From the NCBI GenBank assembly GCA_963761435.1, contig CAVXHJ010000011.1, positions 1 through 64,000 of the forward strand: a stretch of 64,000 nucleotides of DNA, in the 5' to 3' direction. The notes beneath the pieces are model-generated. The model was not told where the DNA came from. It ran no database searches and worked only from the letters and a program-made list of their open reading frames with translations. A program made the position numbers and the translations under genes. How positions within the stretch are numbered: position 1 is the stretch's first letter; every line of letters begins with the position of its first letter. This document shows, piece after piece, positions 35,701 to 44,922 of the stretch. Origin of the DNA: Roseiarcus sp963761435 (GTDB lineage: Bacteria > Pseudomonadota > Alphaproteobacteria > Rhizobiales > Beijerinckiaceae).

Positions 35701-35967
35701 ATGCAAGTCTTCCCCTGCCCCTTCTGCGGTCCGCGCGACGAGCTCGAGTTCCACTATGTCGGCGAGCCGAAGGCGCGCCCCGAGCCGGCCGGGTCGGTCA
35801 GCGACGCAGAATGGGCGGACTACCTCTGGTTCAACGCCAACGCAAAAGGCGCCGCGCGCGAGGTCTGGCTGCATCTGACCTGCATGGAAATGTTCGTCAT
35901 GACGCGCGACACGGCGCTCAACGCGACGCTGAGCAGCGACGCGGTCGCCGCGGGGCCCGCGCGATGA
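35701..35967 (+). CDS. soxD: Heterotetrameric sarcosine oxidase delta subunit
   Basis: This 88-residue zinc subunit has FPCPFCGPRDELEFHY at the N-terminus and VWLHLTCMEMFVMTRDT near the C-terminus; the Cys pair and later His/Cys fit the zinc-binding C-x2-C...H-x3-C site of SoxD. AEWADYLWFNANAKGAAREVW in the middle matches the family. The stop overlaps the soxA start (ATGA). Confidence 0.95.
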   Translation: MQVFPCPFCGPRDELEFHYVGEPKARPEPAGSVSDAEWADYLWFNANAKGAAREVWLHLTCMEMFVMTRDTALNATLSSDAVAAGPAR

Positions 35968-38810
35968 GCGGCCTTCGTCTGCCTTCCAGCGGCGGGGTCG
36001 ATCGCGGACGGCCCTACGCCTTCACCTTTGACGGCAAGCCCTACGTCGGCTTCGAGGGCGACAGCATCGCCTCGGCCCTCCTTGCGAACGGCGTCCGCAT
36101 CGTCGGCCGCAGCTTCAAATATCACCGCCCGCGTGGAATCTGGGGCGCGTGGACCGAGGAGCCGAACGCGATCGTCGACGTGACGCGGGCCGGCGTGACA
36201 ACTCCCAATCTTCGTGCGACCACCGAGGCGCTGGAGAACGACATCGCAGTGCGCTCGGTCAACGCGGCGCCGACCGCGGCCGCCGATCGGGCAGCGCTTC
36301 TCGACAAGGTCTCGCCGTTCCTGCCCGCTGGGTTCTACTACAAGACGTTTCTCTGGCCGCGGTGGGAGACCTTCGAGGGCGCAATTCGCGCCATGGCCGG
36401 CCTCGGCCGGGTCGATCCGGACAACCGCCCTCTGGCCGACAATCCTCAGATCAACGCCCGCTGCGATCTTCTTGTCATCGGCGCCGGCGCAGCCGGACTC
36501 GCGGCCGCCAACGCCGCCGCCCGCGCGGGAGGCGCGGTCATCCTCCTTGAGGACCACGCCGAGATCGGCGGTCAGCTCACCCATCGCGGGGGGACGATCG
36601 AGGGCGGAGGCTGGCGCGAGTGGGCGCTGGGTGTCGCACAGGCGGTTCAATCCGCCGGCGGGCAGGTGATGACGCGAACGACGGCCTACGGCGTCTATGA
36701 CGGCAATCTCGTTTGCGCCTGGGAGCGGCGAGCGCCGTCGCCCGACGCGCTTTGGCGTATCCGGCCGAAGCGGATCGTGCTTGCGGCCGGCGCGATCGAG
36801 CGGCCCCTTATCGTCCCCGACAACGACCGCCCGGGTGTGATGTCCGCCGACGCGGCGCTCGTCTATCTTCGCCGCACAGCCGTGCTCGTCGGCAAGCGCC
36901 TCGTTGTCGCGACCAACAACGACAGCGTCTACATGGCAGCCGAAGCCTTGGCCGAGGCCGGCGCCGAGGTTGAGATTCTGGATGCGCGCGCAACCGGTTC
37001 CTCATCAAAGCTCAGGGTGACGCATGGGGCGGCGATCGAAGGCGTCATTGGCGCTCGCGGCGTCGAGGCGGTCCGCGCCGGCGGGGGGACCCATGAATGC
37101 GACGCCCTCCTGCTTTCGGGAGGATGGACGCCGACGGTCCATCTCTACGCGCAAGCGCGCGGGCGCCTGCGCTATGACCCGGCCTTGGCCGCACTCGTTC
37201 CGGTCGGCGGGGTCGCGGGCGTCGAGGTCGCGGGCGCGGCCAATGGCGCCTTCACCCTCGACGAGGCCCTGCGCGAAGGCCATAGGGCGGGCGGCGGCGA
37301 AGGCGCCGCGCCGAACGCGCCGGCCGGCCTCTATCGCATCGAGGCTTCGTGGCCCAAGGCCGACGACGAAGGGCGGCGATGGATCGATTTCCAGAACGAC
37401 GTAACCCTGAAGGATGTCGCGCTCGCCGCGCGCGAGGGCTACGTCTCGGTCGAGCATCTCAAGCGGTACACAACCCTCGGCATGGCGACCGACCAGGGCA
37501 AGACCGCAAATGTCAACGGCCTCGCCGCGATGGCGGCGCTCACTGGCCGCACGATCGACGAGACCGGAACGACCACATATCGCCCGCCTTTCGTTCCCGT
37601 GCCCATGGGCGTTATCGCCGGCCGGCGGCGGGGCGCGCTTCTCAATCCGCTGCGGCGTCTGCCGCTCGAAGCCGAACAGCGGGCCGCGGGCGGGCAGATG
37701 CGCGAATACGGCGGCTGGTTGAGGCCGGCGTGGTACGGACTGGACGCCCCCGAGCGCGCAATTCGGCGCGAGGCGCAGCGGGCGCGCGACACCGTCGCGC
37801 TGTTCGACGGCTCCTCGCTCGGCAAGATCGAGGTCATCGGCCCCGACGCGGCCAAGCTCGTTGACTTCCACAGCTACAACCGCCTTTCGACCCTGAAGCC
37901 GGGGAAGATCCGCTACGGCTTTCTGTTGCAGGAATCGGGGATTGTGTTCGACGACGGGGTGACGCTGCGGCTAGCGGAAGACCGCTTTCTTGTTTCCTGT
38001 TCGTCGGGTCACACCGACGCCGTTCGCATGCGGCTTGAGCTCTGGCGGCAGGACCGTTTCGATGCCGGCCGCATCGCCATCCACGACGCGACCGCGCAAT
38101 GGGCGACGTTGACCGTCACCGGCCCTCGCTCGCGCGATCTCATTGAGGCGGCTGGAATCGAGGCCGCGCTGGACGACCAAAGCTTGCCGCACATGGCCTT
38201 CTCGGCTGGGGCGTTCGACGGCGGACCGCTCAGGGTCGCGCGGGTGAGCTTCACCGGGGACCGCTCCTACGAGCTTTCGGTTCCGGCGCGTCGAGCCGGG
38301 GCGCTAAGGGCGCGCCTGGCCGAGGAGCTGCCGGCGTTCGGCGGCGGGCTGCTGGGACTTGAGGCGTTGATGATCCTGCGCGCCGAGAAAGGGTTCATCG
38401 TCGTCGGCAAGGACACCGACGGGACAACCATGCCCCACGACCTCGGCGTCGCCGGGCCACGCGACTCGAGAGCGGACGAATATATCGGCAGGCGCTCCCT
38501 GTTCATGCCCGTCGCCCGGGACGCGCGCCGCAAGCAACTGGTCGGCTTGGCAGTCGCGGCGGGCGAGGCGCCGCTGCCGACCGGCGCGCATGTCGCGACG
38601 GGCGCCGGCGCGGCGCGCCGCTCACTAGGATATGTGACGTCGAGCTATTTCAGCCCGAGCCTTGGCCGGCCAGTCGCGATCGGCCTTGTCGAAGCGGGAC
38701 TTTCCCGCATGGGCGAAACGATTGGCGTCTATCACCTCGGCGCGGAGCGCCGCGCGACCATCGCTTCCGCGGTCGCGCTCGATCCGGAAGGAAAGCGGCT
38801 CCATGCGTGA
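35964..38810 (+). CDS. soxA: Heterotetrameric sarcosine oxidase alpha subunit
   Basis: The 948-residue subunit starts at ATG 35964, overlapping soxD. The N-terminal Fer2_4-like domain (RPYAFTFDGKPYVGFEGDS, SFKYHRPRGIWGAW) is followed by an NAD-binding FAD/NAD module (DLLVIGAGAAGLAAANAAAR, GGQLTHRGG) and a C-terminal aminomethyltransferase domain (EYGGWLRPAWYG to FIVVGKDTDGTTMPHDLG). The longer frame upstream to 35811 is the shadow of soxD. It provides the NAD-binding and folate-dependent half of the complex. Length is near the family's 950-1000 residues. Confidence 0.95.
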   Translation: MSGLRLPSSGGVDRGRPYAFTFDGKPYVGFEGDSIASALLANGVRIVGRSFKYHRPRGIWGAWTEEPNAIVDVTRAGVTTPNLRATTEALENDIAVRSVNAAPTAAADRAALLDKVSPFLPAGFYYKTFLWPRWETFEGAIRAMAGLGRVDPDNRPLADNPQINARCDLLVIGAGAAGLAAANAAARAGGAVILLEDHAEIGGQLTHRGGTIEGGGWREWALGVAQAVQSAGGQVMTRTTAYGVYDGNLVCAWERRAPSPDALWRIRPKRIVLAAGAIERPLIVPDNDRPGVMSADAALVYLRRTAVLVGKRLVVATNNDSVYMAAEALAEAGAEVEILDARATGSSSKLRVTHGAAIEGVIGARGVEAVRAGGGTHECDALLLSGGWTPTVHLYAQARGRLRYDPALAALVPVGGVAGVEVAGAANGAFTLDEALREGHRAGGGEGAAPNAPAGLYRIEASWPKADDEGRRWIDFQNDVTLKDVALAAREGYVSVEHLKRYTTLGMATDQGKTANVNGLAAMAALTGRTIDETGTTTYRPPFVPVPMGVIAGRRRGALLNPLRRLPLEAEQRAAGGQMREYGGWLRPAWYGLDAPERAIRREAQRARDTVALFDGSSLGKIEVIGPDAAKLVDFHSYNRLSTLKPGKIRYGFLLQESGIVFDDGVTLRLAEDRFLVSCSSGHTDAVRMRLELWRQDRFDAGRIAIHDATAQWATLTVTGPRSRDLIEAAGIEAALDDQSLPHMAFSAGAFDGGPLRVARVSFTGDRSYELSVPARRAGALRARLAEELPAFGGGLLGLEALMILRAEKGFIVVGKDTDGTTMPHDLGVAGPRDSRADEYIGRRSLFMPVARDARRKQLVGLAVAAGEAPLPTGAHVATGAGAARRSLGYVTSSYFSPSLGRPVAIGLVEAGLSRMGETIGVYHLGAERRATIASAVALDPEGKRLHA

Positions 38811-39303
38811 GACGCGATGGCCGCCGGCGCGCGGGCGAGCCGGACTCCTCATCGACCGGCCGCGCCTGCGGGCGCGGGCGCTCGACGGGCTCGGCCAGAC
38901 GCTGATCTCGGGCAATCTCGAGGCGGCGGTCGCCGCGCTCGCGCCCGGCGCGCCCACGCTCGGGCTCTACGCGCTCGCGCCCGAGGGGGCGCATGCGCTC
39001 ATGATCGGCCGCGCGAGCGCGCTTCTGGTCACTCCCGCACCGATCGCCGTCCCCGACGGCTGGCGCGACGGATGGTGCGCAACCAGCGTTGACGATGGCT
39101 GGACGGCGGTCGAAGTGTCCAGCAAGGACGCGCCGCAGGCGCTCATGCAGGCGACCTCGGCCGATCTCGCCGCCGTCTCGCCCTCGGCCGCCGTCTTCGT
39201 CTTTGGCCTGCGCGCTCTTCTGGCGCGGACCGAGGGCGGCTTTCGTGTCCATGTCGAGGCGCCGTGGCTGGAGACGCTTCTCGCCTGGCTCGAGGGCGTC
39301 TAA
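38803..39303 (+). CDS. soxG: Heterotetrameric sarcosine oxidase gamma subunit
   Basis: This 166-residue protein is the small SoxG chain that helps hold the complex and bind folate. It has an N-terminal RPPARGRAGLLIDRPRLRA-like basic start (WPPARGRAGLLIDRPRL), then DDGWTAVEVSSKDAPQALMQ and the late RTEGGFRVHVEAPWLETLLAWL typical of SoxG. The ATG at 38803 overlaps the soxA stop by 8 nt and has a GGAAAG site. It closes the operon. Confidence 0.88.
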   Translation: MRETRWPPARGRAGLLIDRPRLRARALDGLGQTLISGNLEAAVAALAPGAPTLGLYALAPEGAHALMIGRASALLVTPAPIAVPDGWRDGWCATSVDDGWTAVEVSSKDAPQALMQATSADLAAVSPSAAVFVFGLRALLARTEGGFRVHVEAPWLETLLAWLEGV

Positions 39304-39401
39304 CGTCAAAACCAGTCGCGTGGCCGCGCTTGTGACCGCTTCCCGGACGGCGGCGACGGCGCAATGGCGGGTCGTCGTGCTAGGTTGCGCGACACCGGAG
39401 G

Positions 39402-40433
39402 GGCCGTTCGGTCGACGTCCGGGAAGCGGCGCGACAGCTCGGCGTGCGTTATGTTCTCGAGGGCAGCGTTCGCAGGAGCGGAGCCAGGATCCGGGTCACC
39501 GCGCAATTGATCGACGCGGCCGACGGCTCGCGCCTCTGGGCCGAGCGCTACGATCGCGCCGTTGATGACATTTTCGCGATCCAGGACGAGATCACCCTGA
39601 TGCTCGCGACCGAGATGCAGGTCAAACTGACCGACGGCGAACAAGCGCGGATGCACTACACGACGACCAGCAATGTCGAAGCCTGGACCTACTGGGCGCG
39701 GGGCATGTCCTATTTCCGTCAGCCTCCCTCCCGGGCCAATCGGGAGGCCGCTCAGACCGCCTGGGAGAAAGCGCTCGCGCTCGACCCGAATTCGGCGCCG
39801 CTCAACGCCATGCTCGGCTTCACCCATTGCCTGGACGCCCGATTCGGCTGGAAAGATTCGTTCGACGTCGCGCACGCAAAGGCCCGCCGCTATGCCGAAA
39901 AGGCGCTGGAGCTCGATCCCAGCAATGCCGACGCTCATATTACGTCAGGCATGGTCTTGTTGATGGAAGGGCGGCATGACGAAGCCGTGGCCGACGCCAG
40001 AAAGGCGGTTCAACTGGCGCCCGGCTCGGCCGACGTGGCGCAACTTGCCGGCTTCATTGTCCTGCCATCGGGATATGCGGGAGAGGCAATCGCGCTTTGC
40101 GAGAAGTCGATTTCCCTCAGCCCGAATTATCCCTCGGTGTATCTGGGCACGCTTGGAGACGCCTATCGACAGGCCGGGCGAACCGATGACGCGATCGCCA
40201 CCTTCGAGGCCTATAACGCGCGAAATCCCGGTTTCGGACTGACCGATGTCGTGATCGCCTACCACGAAAAGGGCCAGCCCGAGGAAGCGAAGCGAACGGC
40301 CGCGCGCCTGATCGCGGCGCGACCGGAGTTCACAATCGCCGGCTGGCGCAAAACCCAGTTCATTCGCCGCAACGCCACGAGGGTCGAAGCTGACGCGGCC
40401 GCCCTCCGCGCCGCCGGACTTCCCCAGGGATGA
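39402..40433 (+). pseudogene. 5'-truncated adenylate-cyclase/TPR-type protein
   Basis: The product corresponds to the C-terminal half of a class III cyclase-TPR protein. It begins GRSVDVREAARQLGVRYVLE and EGSVRRSGARIRVTAQLIDA, which in full-length homologues follow the cyclase domain, and continues with TPR repeats (residues about 80-300, for example ARRYAEKALELDPSNADAH). No cyclase catalytic domain is present. A GTG at 39444 could give a 329-residue product. Only about 100 bp separate the fragment from soxG, so the 5' part appears to be deleted, perhaps when the sox operon arrived or was rearranged. It may still encode a TPR protein. Confidence 0.6.
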
Positions 40434-40584
40434 GGATTCTCCGGCCCGGGTATTGCGCTCGCGAGTAAGTCGAAGCGCCTCAGCCGATTGGCCTTTGACC
40501 CTGAAGCGCCTCCGGCCGATTTCGCCCGAAGACGACATGCTATAGAGGTCTCGCGAAGGTGGGCGGCCTCAACAGGAGGAAGCG

Positions 40585-41400
40585 ATGGCGGCGGAGACAG
40601 CGGAAGAACCGATCGACATCGAGCTGCCGAAGTCCTTGAAGGCGACGAGGCTCGGCGCGATCGCCCATCTGAGGCTCGCGCGGAGCGAGAAGCGCAATGC
40701 GCTCGACGACGGGACGGTGCTTGGGCTCGAGGCGTTTTTTACCCGCCTGCCGGCTGACATTCGCGCCGTCGTCCTCACCGGCGAAGGGGCGCATTTCTCC
40801 GCCGGCCTCGACCTCTCCGAAGTCGCCGGCGCACGCGATCCGCTCGACGCCACGCTCCACTCGCGGATGTGGCACCGCGCCTTCGAGGCGATCCAGTTCG
40901 GCCGCGCGCCGGTCATCGCCGCGCTGCACGGCGCCGTGGTCGGCGGCGGCCTCGAGCTTGCCGCCGCGACCCATATCCGCGTCGCCGAGCGCTCGGCCTA
41001 CTACGGCCTGCCCGAGGGGCAGCGCGGCATTTTCCTTGGCGGCGGGGGATCGGTTCGGATCGCCCGGCTCATCGGCGTCGCGCGAGTCCAGGACATGATG
41101 CTGACCGGGCGGACCTTGAGTGCAGAGGAAGGCCATCAGGCGGGCGCAACGCAGTATCTGGTCGACGACGGCAAGGGATTCGAGACGGCTATGGCGCTCG
41201 CCGCCAAGGCCGCGTCCAACACGGCGACCACCAATTTCGCCGTTCTGCAGGCGCTGCCCCGAATCTTCGAGAGTGATCCGGCGAGCGGGCTCCTGACCGA
41301 GTCGCTGATGGCGGCAATTGCGGAAATGAGTGGCGAGGCCAAGGAGCGGTTGAAGGACTTTCTCGAGAAGCGGGCGGCGAAGGTGCTGCGGCAGAGCTGA
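40585..41400 (+). CDS. Crotonase-family enoyl-CoA hydratase/isomerase
   Basis: This 271-residue protein shows the crotonase core: HLRLARSEKRNALDDGT near residues 30-46, GAHFSAGLDLSEVAGA near 70 and ALHGAVVGGGLELAAATHIR near 112, which form the CoA and oxyanion sites, then YYGLPEGQRGIFLGGGGS. The two Glu/Asp positions fit GLELAAA and LPEGQ. It has a strong GGAGGAAG site before the ATG. It is convergent with radC (45 nt). The substrate may be an aryl- or short enoyl-CoA; it cannot be chosen from sequence alone. Confidence 0.9.
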   Translation: MAAETAEEPIDIELPKSLKATRLGAIAHLRLARSEKRNALDDGTVLGLEAFFTRLPADIRAVVLTGEGAHFSAGLDLSEVAGARDPLDATLHSRMWHRAFEAIQFGRAPVIAALHGAVVGGGLELAAATHIRVAERSAYYGLPEGQRGIFLGGGGSVRIARLIGVARVQDMMLTGRTLSAEEGHQAGATQYLVDDGKGFETAMALAAKAASNTATTNFAVLQALPRIFESDPASGLLTESLMAAIAEMSGEAKERLKDFLEKRAAKVLRQS

Positions 41401-41445
41401 AGCATCATGCTCTTTCACCGAATCGTCTCAAACGCCGGCCAACAA

Positions 41446-42270
41446 TCAAATCAGCTTCATCCCGCGCAGCGACGCATGCCCGTCGCGGCCAACGATGATG
41501 TGGTCGTGGACAGCGACGCCCAATGACTTGGCGATCGCAATGATGTCCAAGGTCATCTTGACGTCTTGAGTCGACGGCGTCGGATCGCCTGAGGGGTGGT
41601 TGTGGACGAGCACGATCGCCGTCGCTGACAGTTCGAGCGCTCGACGCATGACTTCACGCGGGTAGACCGGCGTGTGATCGACGGTGCCCGAGCCTTGAAC
41701 CTCGTCGGCGATAAGGCCGTTCTTCTTGTCCAGAAACAGGATCCGAAAGATTTCGCGGCCTTCGAACGCCATCGACGTGCGGCAGTAGTCGATCACCTCG
41801 CTCCATGAGCCCAGCGGCAGCCGCTTCTGGACCGCGCCCCTGGCGAAGCGTTGCGCGGCGGCCTCGACGATCTTGAATTCCGCGATCGCGCTTTCGCCCA
41901 TGCCGTCGATTTCCTTCAGCCGCCGGGGATCGGCCGAGATCGCCTCGGCGAAAGAGCCGAGTTTCTGAATGAGCTCTTTCGCGATCGGCTTCACGTCGCG
42001 ACGCGGGATGGCGCGAAACAGGACAAGCTCGAGCAGCTCGTAATCGGCGAGGGCCCCCGGGCCAGCACCCAGGAGGCGGGACCTGAGCCGCTCGCGATGT
42101 CCGTAATAATGGGGAGTTCCGCCTTCGCCGCCTTCCGTTGTTGCGGGATCCGCGGGCGCCGGCGATCGACCCGCCGCCGGCGCCGGGGCGCCCGCTTCAT
42201 GCAACTGAATGCGCGGCCGCTCGCGGCGTCGACGAAAGGTCTTGGCGTCCCCCCCGCCTTCCGAAGTCAT
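41446..42270 (-). CDS. radC: RadC-family JAB/MPN protein
   Basis: This 274-residue protein has an N-terminal low-complexity extension of about 50 residues, a helix-hairpin-helix (RRLKEIDGMGESAIAEFKIV) and a JAMM metalloprotease-like core with HNHPSGDPTPSTQD, the zinc-binding His-His-Asp motif. The C-terminal VAVHDHIIVGRDGHASLR is typical of RadC. Its true function is unclear despite the DNA-repair name. The start overlaps the map stop (ATGA), so the two are translated together. Confidence 0.93.
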   Translation of the reverse strand: MTSEGGGDAKTFRRRRERPRIQLHEAGAPAPAAGRSPAPADPATTEGGEGGTPHYYGHRERLRSRLLGAGPGALADYELLELVLFRAIPRRDVKPIAKELIQKLGSFAEAISADPRRLKEIDGMGESAIAEFKIVEAAAQRFARGAVQKRLPLGSWSEVIDYCRTSMAFEGREIFRILFLDKKNGLIADEVQGSGTVDHTPVYPREVMRRALELSATAIVLVHNHPSGDPTPSTQDVKMTLDIIAIAKSLGVAVHDHIIVGRDGHASLRGMKLI

Positions 42271-43094
42271 CGGATCGGCGCGCGGTCGGCTCCCGTGGGG
42301 GAAAGAGTGAAAATCTCATAGCCGGTCTCCGTCACGCCGACCGTATGCTCGAACTGCGCCGATAGCGACCGGTCGCGGGTAACCGCGGTCCAGCCGTCGG
42401 AGAGAATCTTCACCCCGTAGCCGCCGAGATTGATCATCGGCTCAACGGTGAAGAACATGCCGGGGCGAAGCGGAGCGCCTTCCCCTTTTCGGCCGGCGTG
42501 CAGGATGTTCGGCTCGTCATGGAACAGACGGCCGAGCCCGTGGCCGCAAAAATCGCGCACGACCGAGCACCGCTCCGCCTCGGCATAGGTCTGAATGGCG
42601 TAGCCGATGTCACCTGTCGTCCCGCCGGGCTTGATCGCCTCAATGCCGCGCATCATCGCCTCGTAAGTGACGTCGATCAGGCGCTGCGCCCGCCGCGGCG
42701 CTTCGCCAGCGACGAACATGCGGCTCGCGTCGCCGTGCCAGCCGTCGACAATCAGGGTCACATCGATATTGAGAATGTCCCCGTCTCGCAGCGGCTTGTC
42801 GTCGGGGACGCCATGGCAGACGACGTGGTTGATCGAGGTGCAGATCGACTTTCGGTAGCCGCGATAGTTGAGAGGCGCCGGATAGGCGTCGTGGTCTCGG
42901 GCGAATTCAAAAACAAACCTGTCGAGACTCGCCGTCGTCACCCCCGGCTTGACGAGCGGTCCGATGAGGTCGAGCGCCTCGGCGGTCAGAGCCCCGGCCT
43001 TGCGCATGGACGCGAAATCTTCCGGCCCGTGCAGCCGGATCTGCCCGCTTCGGCGGCCAATCTTCTCCCCTGCCTCGACAAATGTCGTCGACAT
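42267..43094 (-). CDS. map: Methionine aminopeptidase type I
   Basis: The enzyme removes the initiator Met from nascent proteins. The 275-residue protein shows INHVVCHGVPDDKPL, the metal-ligand Asp pair in NIDVTLIVDGWHGDASR, FCGHGLGRLFHDEPNI with the metal-binding His, MFFTVEPMINLGG with Glu, and SAQFEHTVGVTETG with the last Glu. The start at 43094 (MSTTFVEAGEKIG) follows an AGGA-type site; the longer frame to 43337 overlaps the divergent neighbour. Confidence 0.95.
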   Translation of the reverse strand: MSTTFVEAGEKIGRRSGQIRLHGPEDFASMRKAGALTAEALDLIGPLVKPGVTTASLDRFVFEFARDHDAYPAPLNYRGYRKSICTSINHVVCHGVPDDKPLRDGDILNIDVTLIVDGWHGDASRMFVAGEAPRRAQRLIDVTYEAMMRGIEAIKPGGTTGDIGYAIQTYAEAERCSVVRDFCGHGLGRLFHDEPNILHAGRKGEGAPLRPGMFFTVEPMINLGGYGVKILSDGWTAVTRDRSLSAQFEHTVGVTETGYEIFTLSPTGADRAPIR

Positions 43095-43257
43095 CGTCAC
43101 CCGATCCTTCCTTCCCGACTTTCGGAAACCCATACACATATGCCCTGCTTCGCGCCGAAGACAAGGCGCCTGCCCGGGGTGGCGCGAAGCGTGACGGCGG
43201 ACTTTCCTGAGGTTCGTGATAGCTTCGCGCGTTGCTTCGCCGAGGGAAGACCGGACA

Positions 43258-44010
43258 ATGGACAGACCGACGACCGTAACCGCCGCCGTGCTCGTGATCG
43301 GCGACGAAATCCTCTCAGGCCGGACCAAGGACCGCAACCTCGGCTATATCGCCGAGTATCTGGCGAAAATCGGCGTGGACGTTAAGGAGGCGCGCGTCGT
43401 CCCCGACGTCGAGGATGAAATCATCGCCGCCATTAACACGTTGAGGGCGCGCTACGATTACGTTGTCACGACCGGAGGCATCGGGCCTACGCACGACGAC
43501 ATCACCGCCGACGCGGTCGCGCGTGCGTTCGGCGTCACGATCGACGAGGATCCGAGGGTCATCGCCGCCATGCTCCAGCGTTACGCGCAGGGAGATCTCA
43601 CGCCCGCGCGGCGGCGGATGGCGCGCATCCCGGCGACCGCGGAGCTCATCGAGAACCCGGTCTCGATCGCGCCTGGGTTCCGCATCGGCAATGTGTATGT
43701 CATGGCCGGGGTGCCGGCCGTCATGCAGGCGATGCTCGACTTCGCCGTCAAGACGATGAAGACGGGCGCCGCCATGCAAGTCGAGACCATCGAGGCGGGC
43801 GGGGTTCCGGAGGGCCGGTACGGCGATGCGCTCAGCGCGATCGCCGCCGCCCACGCCAATGTGTCGATCGGCTCATATCCGTCCTACAAGGACGGACGCT
43901 TCAACAATCAGATCGTGGTGCGCGGCAAGGCCGCAGGCGACGTGGCCGCGGCGAAGGCGGCGGTCGAGACCATGGTCGCGAAGCTCGCGGCCGACCCGGC
44001 GGCGCGCTGA
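43258..44010 (+). CDS. CinA-N/MoaB-like molybdopterin-binding domain protein (COG1058 type)
   Basis: This 250-residue protein matches the stand-alone COG1058 family: AAVLVIGDEILSGRTKDRNL at the start, VVPDVEDEIIAAINTLRARY, YVVTTGGIGPTHDDITADAVA (the conserved TGGIGPTxDDxT) and YVMAGVPAVMQAMLD. It would bind a nucleotide or molybdopterin, and homologues are linked with pyridine-nucleotide recycling or molybdenum cofactor handling. The ATG at 43258 follows GGGAAG. It is divergent from map. Confidence 0.87.
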   Translation: MDRPTTVTAAVLVIGDEILSGRTKDRNLGYIAEYLAKIGVDVKEARVVPDVEDEIIAAINTLRARYDYVVTTGGIGPTHDDITADAVARAFGVTIDEDPRVIAAMLQRYAQGDLTPARRRMARIPATAELIENPVSIAPGFRIGNVYVMAGVPAVMQAMLDFAVKTMKTGAAMQVETIEAGGVPEGRYGDALSAIAAAHANVSIGSYPSYKDGRFNNQIVVRGKAAGDVAAAKAAVETMVAKLAADPAAR

Positions 44011-44124
44011 GACGCAAGCGGCGCGGCCACAATGCGAAAGGTGTTGATCCGGCGTTGAGGCTGCTCGCCGCTCGCTGGCGCGCTTGGTATGGAGAGGGAA
44101 GCTTCGAGGCTAGGGAGTCGACTT

Positions 44125-44625
44125 TTGACCACTGCCCGCGACAAGGCCTTTCCAGTGTCATGGGACCAGTTCCACCGCGACGCGCGCGCGCTGGCCTGGC
44201 GCCTCGCTTCGGCAGGGCCGTTTGACGCGATCGTCGCCATCACGCGCGGCGGTCTCGTCCCGGCCGCAATCGTGGCGCGGGAGCTCGAGGTGCGCGTGAT
44301 CGAGACCGTGAGCGTCGCTTCCTATCACGACTACAAGACCCAAGGGGGCCTCAAGGTCCTCAAAGCGATCGCCCCCGAAGTTTCAAAGCTGAATGATGGC
44401 GCAAAGATCCTCATCGTCGACGACCTCGTCGACACGGGGGCGACAGCCAAGGTCGTGCGCGAGATGCTGCCGCGCGCCCATTTCGCCACGGTCTACGCCA
44501 AGCCGCTCGGACGGCCGATGGTCGACACCTTCATCACCGAAGTGTCGCAGGACACCTGGATCTATTTCCCCTGGGACATGGGCCTCGCCTTCCAGGCGCC
44601 GATCGCCAACGACGGCGCCGGCTGA
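44125..44625 (+). CDS. gpt: Xanthine/guanine phosphoribosyltransferase
   Basis: This 166-residue purine-salvage enzyme carries the PRPP motif ILIVDDLVDTGATAK near residue 93 and FDAIVAITRGGLVPAAIVARE near residue 32, with LGRPMVDTFITEV after. The TTG start at 44125 is chosen because AGGGAG lies 7 nt upstream and it gives the family length; a frame start at 44089 adds 12 unsupported residues. It is followed by the tRNA-Leu scar region. Confidence 0.9.
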   Translation: MTTARDKAFPVSWDQFHRDARALAWRLASAGPFDAIVAITRGGLVPAAIVARELEVRVIETVSVASYHDYKTQGGLKVLKAIAPEVSKLNDGAKILIVDDLVDTGATAKVVREMLPRAHFATVYAKPLGRPMVDTFITEVSQDTWIYFPWDMGLAFQAPIANDGAG

Positions 44626-44687
44626 GCCGTCCTGGGCCCAGCGAGGTTCATTTTCGCGCCGAAATGTGAAACAAGCGCGCCGAAAGA

Positions 44688-44749
44688 GCGGACGTGGCGA
44701 AACCGGTAGACGCAAGGGACTTAAAAACCCTTTTGTGCGCCCTGCGGGT
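44688..44749 (+). pseudogene. 3'-truncated intronless tRNA-Leu(UAA)
   Basis: GCGGACGTGGCGAAACCGGT AGACGC then AAGGGACTTAAAAACCCTT is the first half of a tRNA-Leu(UAA): acceptor strand, D arm and an anticodon arm with loop CTTAAAA, and one A/A mismatch in the stem. After a short variable-like stretch and TGCGGGT (the 5' side of a T stem), similarity ends; there is no TTCGAGTC loop and no CGTCCGC acceptor partner. It cannot fold as a full tRNA. It shares 5' sequence, but not the anticodon-stem bases, with the complete gene at 44923. Confidence 0.75.
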
Positions 44750-44922
44750 AACTTTCTTTCTGGCGGGCTTTCCATCTGGAGAACATGGACTTGTTCCGCG
44801 GCGGTAGCCGGAAGGAGGGTTGAGGGGAATCGAAGCTAGGAGCCGCACAGGAGCCAAGTGCTGGAACTGGCCGAAGATTCGCTATCGTGCGACGAAGCGC
44901 GTTATGGCACTTATATGGCAAA

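Noticed and set aside
35811..35963. N-terminal extension of SoxA
   Set aside because: It is the out-of-frame shadow of soxD; ATG 35964 overlaps the soxD stop and fits the family start.
44688..44749. A second functional tRNA-Leu(UAA), or an intron-bearing one with a distant 3' exon
   Set aside because: The anticodon loop is already continuous (CTTAAAA), and the T loop and 3' acceptor strand are absent, so it is a fragment.
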